Origin: Gottfriedia endophytica
Lineage (GTDB): Bacteria; Bacillota; Bacilli; Bacillales; Bacillaceae_G
Length of the DNA stretch: 64,000 nucleotides
Direction: 5' to 3'
Assembly (NCBI RefSeq): GCF_017814275.1
Contig: NZ_JAGIYQ010000018.1
Location: 1 to 64,000 of the forward strand
Made by a program: the position numbers and the translations under genes. A model generated the notes under the pieces. That model saw only the letters and a program-made list of their open reading frames with translations. It was not told the DNA's origin and did no database searches. Below, one piece after another: positions 59,562-64,000 of this stretch (position 1 is the first letter of the stretch; each line of letters opens with the position of its first letter).

Positions 59562-61118
59562 TTGAAAAAGAAAACTGTAATTGGACTTGCAACAAGTGGT
59601 TTATTCGTAATGGGTTCACTTTTATCAACAGCAATTCCAACGTTCGCAGCACAAAAGAATGATGTAAAAACAACTGTACCCTACAATGTGTTAAACAAAA
59701 AGAAAGATGTAAAAACAACTACACCAATCAAACATGTTGTTGTCATTTTCCAGGAGAACGTTTCGTTTGATCATTACTTTGCTACGTATCCATACGCACT
59801 GAACATTAAAGGGGAGCCACAATTTAAAGCAAAACCAAATACCCCGGCGGTAAACAATTTACTAACACCAAAGGATTACAATGGAACACAACCTGGTATT
59901 GAGAAAGCAAACTTAATCACTAATAATCCAAACTCAGCAAACCCTGTTCGCTTAGACCGTTCTCAAGCAATGACACCTGATATGGATCATGAATACCATG
60001 ATGAAATTAAAGCTACCGATGGCGGAAAAATGGATCAATTTGTTAACGGTACCGGTAATGGAAATAATATTGTCATGGACTATTACGATGGAAATACAGT
60101 AACTGGACTTTGGAACTATGCTCAAAACTTTGCCATGAGTGATAATTCCTTCGGTACAACTTATGGTCCATCTACACCCGGTGCGTTAAACCTGATTTCA
60201 GGCGAATTAAATGGATCAACATTGTATAGCAAAAATATGACGCAAAATGGCCAAGCAGTTCCTGGCGATGTTTATAATGTATATGAGGGCAGAACGGTTA
60301 CTGGTGATGCTGATCCTTATTTTGACAATGCATCCAGTGGGAAAACTCTTGCAATGGATAACACAAACAAAAATGTCGGTAACTTGTTAAATGCAAAAGG
60401 AATCACTTGGGGTTGGTTTGAAGGAGGTTTTGCTGATCCGACTCATAAAACTCCAAATATGAGTGGGGCACTGCAGACTGACTACAGCCCACATCACGAG
60501 CCATTCCAATATTATCAATCAACAGCAAATCCAAATCATGTAGCTCCAAGCTCTCCTGCTATGATTGGTAAAACAGATCAAGCTAATCACCAATATGATA
60601 TGAAAGATTTCTGGACTACGGTGGATAAAGGCAATATGCCAAGTGTTAGCTACCTTAAAGCTCCAAAAGCTCAAGATGGACATGCTGGCTACTCAGATCC
60701 TCTTGATGAGCAAAAATTTATTGTCGATACAATTAACAAGCTTCAAAAAACACCTGAATGGAAAGATACAGCTGTTATTGTCTCTTATGATGACTCAGAT
60801 GGCTGGTATGATCATGTATATGGTCCAAATAATGGCTACTCTGAAACGTCTGGTAAAGCTGGTTATGGTCCTAGATTACCTTTAATGGTGATTTCACCAT
60901 ATGCTAAGAGTAACTTTGTAGACCATACCCATACAGATCAATCTTCAATTCTTAAGTTTATTGAAGATAACTGGAATTTAGGGCGTATTGGTGGAACCTC
61001 ATTGGATGCTAAAGCTGGTAGCTTAAATAATATGTTTGATTTCAGTCATGGTCCTCGAAACCCTAAACTTTTCTTAGACCCTACAACTGGAGAACCATCT
61101 AACGGAAAAAATGAATAA
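59562..61118 (+). CDS. Secreted phosphoesterase of the phospholipase C / acid phosphatase family
   Basis: A 518-residue exported protein: signal peptide MKKKTVIGLATSGLF with likely cleavage after TFA (29), a short linker with a repeated DVKTT, then a phosphoesterase domain (about 48-490). Motifs include VVVIFQENVSFDHYFATYP, MTPDMDHEYHDE, TTYGPSTPGALNL, SPHHEPFQYY, VSYDDSDGWYDHV and VDHTHTDQSSILKFIEDNW, as in AcpA and non-haemolytic phospholipase C relatives. TTG at 59562 fits the signal peptide and has GGGGCTGA upstream; an ATG at 59547 would add five residues. It belongs to the same superfamily as the two preceding genes but is only distantly related. Confidence 0.9.
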   Translation: MKKKTVIGLATSGLFVMGSLLSTAIPTFAAQKNDVKTTVPYNVLNKKKDVKTTTPIKHVVVIFQENVSFDHYFATYPYALNIKGEPQFKAKPNTPAVNNLLTPKDYNGTQPGIEKANLITNNPNSANPVRLDRSQAMTPDMDHEYHDEIKATDGGKMDQFVNGTGNGNNIVMDYYDGNTVTGLWNYAQNFAMSDNSFGTTYGPSTPGALNLISGELNGSTLYSKNMTQNGQAVPGDVYNVYEGRTVTGDADPYFDNASSGKTLAMDNTNKNVGNLLNAKGITWGWFEGGFADPTHKTPNMSGALQTDYSPHHEPFQYYQSTANPNHVAPSSPAMIGKTDQANHQYDMKDFWTTVDKGNMPSVSYLKAPKAQDGHAGYSDPLDEQKFIVDTINKLQKTPEWKDTAVIVSYDDSDGWYDHVYGPNNGYSETSGKAGYGPRLPLMVISPYAKSNFVDHTHTDQSSILKFIEDNWNLGRIGGTSLDAKAGSLNNMFDFSHGPRNPKLFLDPTTGEPSNGKNE

Positions 61119-61126
61119 TTAAGTAA

Positions 61127-61154
61127 AAGGAGCACCTGAATTAAGGTGCTCCTT
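61127..61154 (+). terminator. Hairpin after the phospholipase-like gene
   Basis: AAGGAGCACCT at 61127-61137 pairs with AGGTGCTCCTT at 61144-61154 (11 bp, 6-nt loop). The T tail is short (CTTC), so termination may be inefficient and the next gene could be co-transcribed. Confidence 0.6.
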
Positions 61155-61199
61155 CGCAAAGGGGGATCGATTTCGGGAGGAATTTTACCCGAAAACCAA

Positions 61200-64000
61200 A
61201 TGAGACGATTGCTGGAAGCAACACAGAAGCGGGCTATTTTGATAATCACTTTAATCGTTTTGATACTTCTTTGGGGTGGAATGTCAGCGTTCCAAATTCA
61301 ACGAGATTATATGCCGGAAATTAGTAATTCCACGCTTATGGTTACCGTAAGGGCAGACAATTACCAGGCGAATCAAGTAAAGACAATGATAACGGACAAG
61401 CTTCAACAGGCAGTAAGTGTAGTAGATGGTCTGCAGGATGTAGAGACAAACTCATTTAATGGTGGAGCGACGCTCAGTCTTGATTTTTCGATGCAACATG
61501 ATATGAAAAATGCCGAGGTACAGGTAACTAAAGCTCTGGAAAGAGTTTCCCTCCCTGCTGATGTTCAAAAACCTTTAGTCACTCGGCTCAGCACCAATTC
61601 TCTCCCAATAATGAGAATCAGTTTGATGAGTGCGTCTCCCAATATTACGGAAAATACTCTAAGAACAACGATACAAAAGGATGCTGTCAATCGCTTAAAA
61701 ACAGTTCCGGGGGTACAAGATGTCCGCATATCCGGAGGTGGAACAGCCGGATTTGCTGTTACCATCCGAACTAAGGACTTACAAAAAGCGGGTTTAACCG
61801 TAACTGATGTTAAACAATCGCTTGAAAAAAACTACACAACGGATTTAGACGGAAAGGTAACAAACAACCAGGTTTCCATTCCAATCGAAGTTTCCGGTTG
61901 GGAGACTAGTCAAAAAGATTTGCAAAATCTACCTATTCATGGTCAAAATGGAAAAACGGTTCCGCTGTCTTCTGTTGCCGGCATTTCAAGCTCCATTGTG
62001 AACCTTGAGACCATTTCAAGAACGAACGGGGAGCCAAGTGTTATATTAGATGTTTTAAAAACTCCGTCCTCCAATATTACGGATGTTTCGGAGCAGATAA
62101 AAAGCAAAATGAACGAGCTTCCAGCATTGCAAAATAAGGATATAAAGTCTTCCATTTTGTTTGACCAGGGTGCACAGGTGAATCATTCATTGAAGGATCT
62201 TATCAAAGAGGGTCTGTTGGGCTGCTTGTTTTCGATGATTTGTGTATTTCTGTTTTTCCGTAAAGTTCGCTTTACATTATTAATCGCTCTTTCCTTGCCA
62301 ATCTGCTTACTAGCGACAACCGGTTTATTAAAAATGATGGGAATCAGTCTGAATATCCTTACCGTTTCCGGACTTATTGTCGCCATGGGCAGGGTAGTTG
62401 ATGATTCGATTGTTATTCTGGATAATATGAACCGGAAAGTGAATGAGAAAAAAGGATTGAATAGCATTCGTATAGTAACAGACGGTGTAATGGAAATGCT
62501 TCCTGCCATTGTATCTTCTACAGCTACAACCGTAGCAGTCTATGTTCCAATCGCGCTAATTGGTGGAGAAATAAGTTCTGCTTTCTCAGGCTTTGCGTGG
62601 TCGGTAGTCATTGCCTTGGTTGTTTCTTTGTTTGTCTCCCTTATGGTGGTGCCAGTTCTTTACAACCTTTTTGGGAAAGGAAAACCGGTTTCGGTCGAGG
62701 ATCGTTTAGAACGGTTGGCTCATAATATGGTTACTTGGGTATTTAAGCGTAAAAGAAAAGTGGCTTATGCCACGCTAGGATTATTTTTACTGACTGCGGT
62801 ATGTGCAGCTTTTCTTCCTGTTAATTTTTTACCAACCACCAATACAACAGGACAAGTCGGCGTTCGAATTGAAATGCCTCAGAATACATCCTTAACAGAA
62901 GTGGATACTGAAGTAAAAAGATTAGAGGGGTTATTTAAGGCAAATCCAAAGATTATCTCTTTTTCATCGAGCCTTGGTTCCTCTTTTACACCTCAATCCG
63001 ATGATGTTTTTGATGCAGGAGGAGGATGGCTTCAACAACCGAACATTGCCAATTTGTCAATAACGGTTAAAAAAGGGATCGATGTCAATGCCTTTATTCC
63101 TGAACTGCAGAACCAATTAAATAGAATGTCAAGTAAAGCGGTATATACAGTTTCAAATGCAAGCATATCAGGCGATGATACTCAGTTAAAAATTAATCTC
63201 ACGGGAGCCGATAGTGATACGTTAGATACCATGGCGCAATCCGTCCGCGACCAACTTAAACTCATTCCCGGACTGGCTGTGCAGGGAGCGGCTGATTCTG
63301 AAGATAAAACCACACAGTATCAATTAACACTCAATCGGAATGCGATTGACTATAACGGGATTAAGCTGGCAGATGTTCTCAACCGGATTCAAATGTATAC
63401 CGCCGTGGGAACGAAAGGGTTTATCTCGATTAACCAGAATACCTTCCCAGTTGTCTTCCATTCTGATGTGCAAAAAGGCAACACGAAAGATATTTTTTCA
63501 TTAATGGGTGCAGAGACCTTTTTAAATAAGTATGGTCAAGAAGTACCTTTATCCCAACTTTCACATGTAACTTATTCAGGTGCGCCGGTGATTCAAGAGC
63601 AAGATGGCCATCCGTATGCTGTTGTTACAGCTAATATCACTTCCAATGATATTGAAAAGGTTACAAAGGAAGTCAAAACTGCTCTTGCAAAAATGCCACT
63701 ACCAGAAAATGTAAAGGTTTCTTTCGCCGGTGCTCCGCAGCAGGTGTATGAAATGATTTTTGAAATGGCAATTGCTTTATTCATTTCCGTGTTGCTGGTG
63801 CTCTTAATCATTAGTGTTGTTTTCCGTGGCTGGAAAGCTCCATTGTCGGTGTTAATGTGTATTCCGTTGGCGTTTATTGGATCGGTCATTAGCATGGTCA
63901 TCTTTAGGTTGCAATGGAATCTGGCAGCGTTTGTCGGCCTATTGATGCTGACGGGGATTGTTGTCACCAATGGAATTGTCCTTGTCGACAAAATCGAGAG
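61200..64000 (+). CDS. RND (AcrB/SwrC-type) efflux transporter, 3' end beyond the window
   Basis: An uninterrupted frame of 933 codons with no stop before the edge. It shows the RND plan: a first membrane helix (about 8-30, ending FQIQRDYMPEISNSTL), a large extracytoplasmic porter part, a membrane block (about 335-515) with GLIVAMGRVVDDSIVILDN carrying D401 and D402, equivalent to the AcrB proton-relay aspartates, then TM7 near 520-545, a second porter part and TM8-10. TM10 reads GIVVTNGIVLVDKIE, with T where AcrB has its lysine, as in SwrC-like pumps. The start is uncertain: ATG at 61200 has GGGAGG 19 nt away. No adaptor gene is visible. Substrate unknown. Confidence 0.88.
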   Translation, partial: MRRLLEATQKRAILIITLIVLILLWGGMSAFQIQRDYMPEISNSTLMVTVRADNYQANQVKTMITDKLQQAVSVVDGLQDVETNSFNGGATLSLDFSMQHDMKNAEVQVTKALERVSLPADVQKPLVTRLSTNSLPIMRISLMSASPNITENTLRTTIQKDAVNRLKTVPGVQDVRISGGGTAGFAVTIRTKDLQKAGLTVTDVKQSLEKNYTTDLDGKVTNNQVSIPIEVSGWETSQKDLQNLPIHGQNGKTVPLSSVAGISSSIVNLETISRTNGEPSVILDVLKTPSSNITDVSEQIKSKMNELPALQNKDIKSSILFDQGAQVNHSLKDLIKEGLLGCLFSMICVFLFFRKVRFTLLIALSLPICLLATTGLLKMMGISLNILTVSGLIVAMGRVVDDSIVILDNMNRKVNEKKGLNSIRIVTDGVMEMLPAIVSSTATTVAVYVPIALIGGEISSAFSGFAWSVVIALVVSLFVSLMVVPVLYNLFGKGKPVSVEDRLERLAHNMVTWVFKRKRKVAYATLGLFLLTAVCAAFLPVNFLPTTNTTGQVGVRIEMPQNTSLTEVDTEVKRLEGLFKANPKIISFSSSLGSSFTPQSDDVFDAGGGWLQQPNIANLSITVKKGIDVNAFIPELQNQLNRMSSKAVYTVSNASISGDDTQLKINLTGADSDTLDTMAQSVRDQLKLIPGLAVQGAADSEDKTTQYQLTLNRNAIDYNGIKLADVLNRIQMYTAVGTKGFISINQNTFPVVFHSDVQKGNTKDIFSLMGAETFLNKYGQEVPLSQLSHVTYSGAPVIQEQDGHPYAVVTANITSNDIEKVTKEVKTALAKMPLPENVKVSFAGAPQQVYEMIFEMAIALFISVLLVLLIISVVFRGWKAPLSVLMCIPLAFIGSVISMVIFRLQWNLAAFVGLLMLTGIVVTNGIVLVDKIE

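Overview
The window is a long chromosomal segment of an AT-rich Firmicute, almost certainly a Bacillaceae member. The gene order copies the Bacillus subtilis origin-proximal region: 5S rRNA, the ctsR-mcsA-mcsB-clpC heat-shock operon, radA-disA-yacL, ispD-ispF, gltX, cysE-cysS-mrnC-rlmB-rae1, sigH, rpmG-secE-nusG, rplKA, rplJL, ybxB, rpoBC, the str, S10, spc and alpha ribosomal operons, the ECF transporter module with truA, and rplM-rpsI. Typical Bacillus signals are present throughout: strong AAGGAGG ribosome sites, GTG and TTG starts, TTGACA/TATAAT promoters, a cysteine T-box and ribosomal-protein leaders. The genus cannot be fixed from the sequence alone. Product names rest on remembered family sequences, not on a search.

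Layout. 1-5.1 kb: end of an rRNA operon and the CtsR/McsA/McsB/ClpC protein-quality-control operon behind a three-heptad CtsR operator. 5.1-16.3 kb: DNA repair and c-di-AMP synthesis, isoprenoid precursors, Glu- and Cys-tRNA charging with serine acetyltransferase under a Cys T-box, rRNA/tRNA maturation enzymes, Rae1 and sigma-H. 16.3-20.7 kb: protein export, NusG and the L11/L1 and L10/L12 operons. 20.9-32.9 kb: RNA polymerase beta and beta-prime, S12, S7, EF-G and EF-Tu. 33.0-47.5 kb: S10-spc-alpha superoperon. 47.5-51.85 kb: energy-coupling-factor transporter core, TruA, L13 and S9.

Two housekeeping genes normally found here are missing: the L7Ae-like rplGB (ybxF) between rpoC and rpsL, and map (with its small KOW neighbour) between adk and infA. 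Both gaps instead hold promoter-like and RNA-structured sequence. Other structured leaders or intercistronic hairpins precede rplK, rplA, rplJ, rpoB, rpsL, fusA, tuf, rpsJ, rpsS, infA, rpoA and rplM.

After 51.85 kb Bacillus synteny stops and an accessory region begins: a LysR-type regulator on the minus strand, a 0.5 kb divergent intergenic region, two tandem paralogous secreted proteins that each join a YncE-like beta-propeller to an alkaline-phosphatase/phosphoesterase domain, a third secreted phosphoesterase of the phospholipase C/acid phosphatase family, and the start of an RND efflux pump that runs off the window. The intergenic region carries four hexamers at exactly 11-bp period that match the PhoP box, so this may be a phosphate-scavenging locus. 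The first paralog has an eight-residue tandem repeat and a G8 tract, at which a one-base slip would remove the phosphatase domain. A 126-bp near-identical repeat follows both paralogs. These are the least ordinary features of the window.
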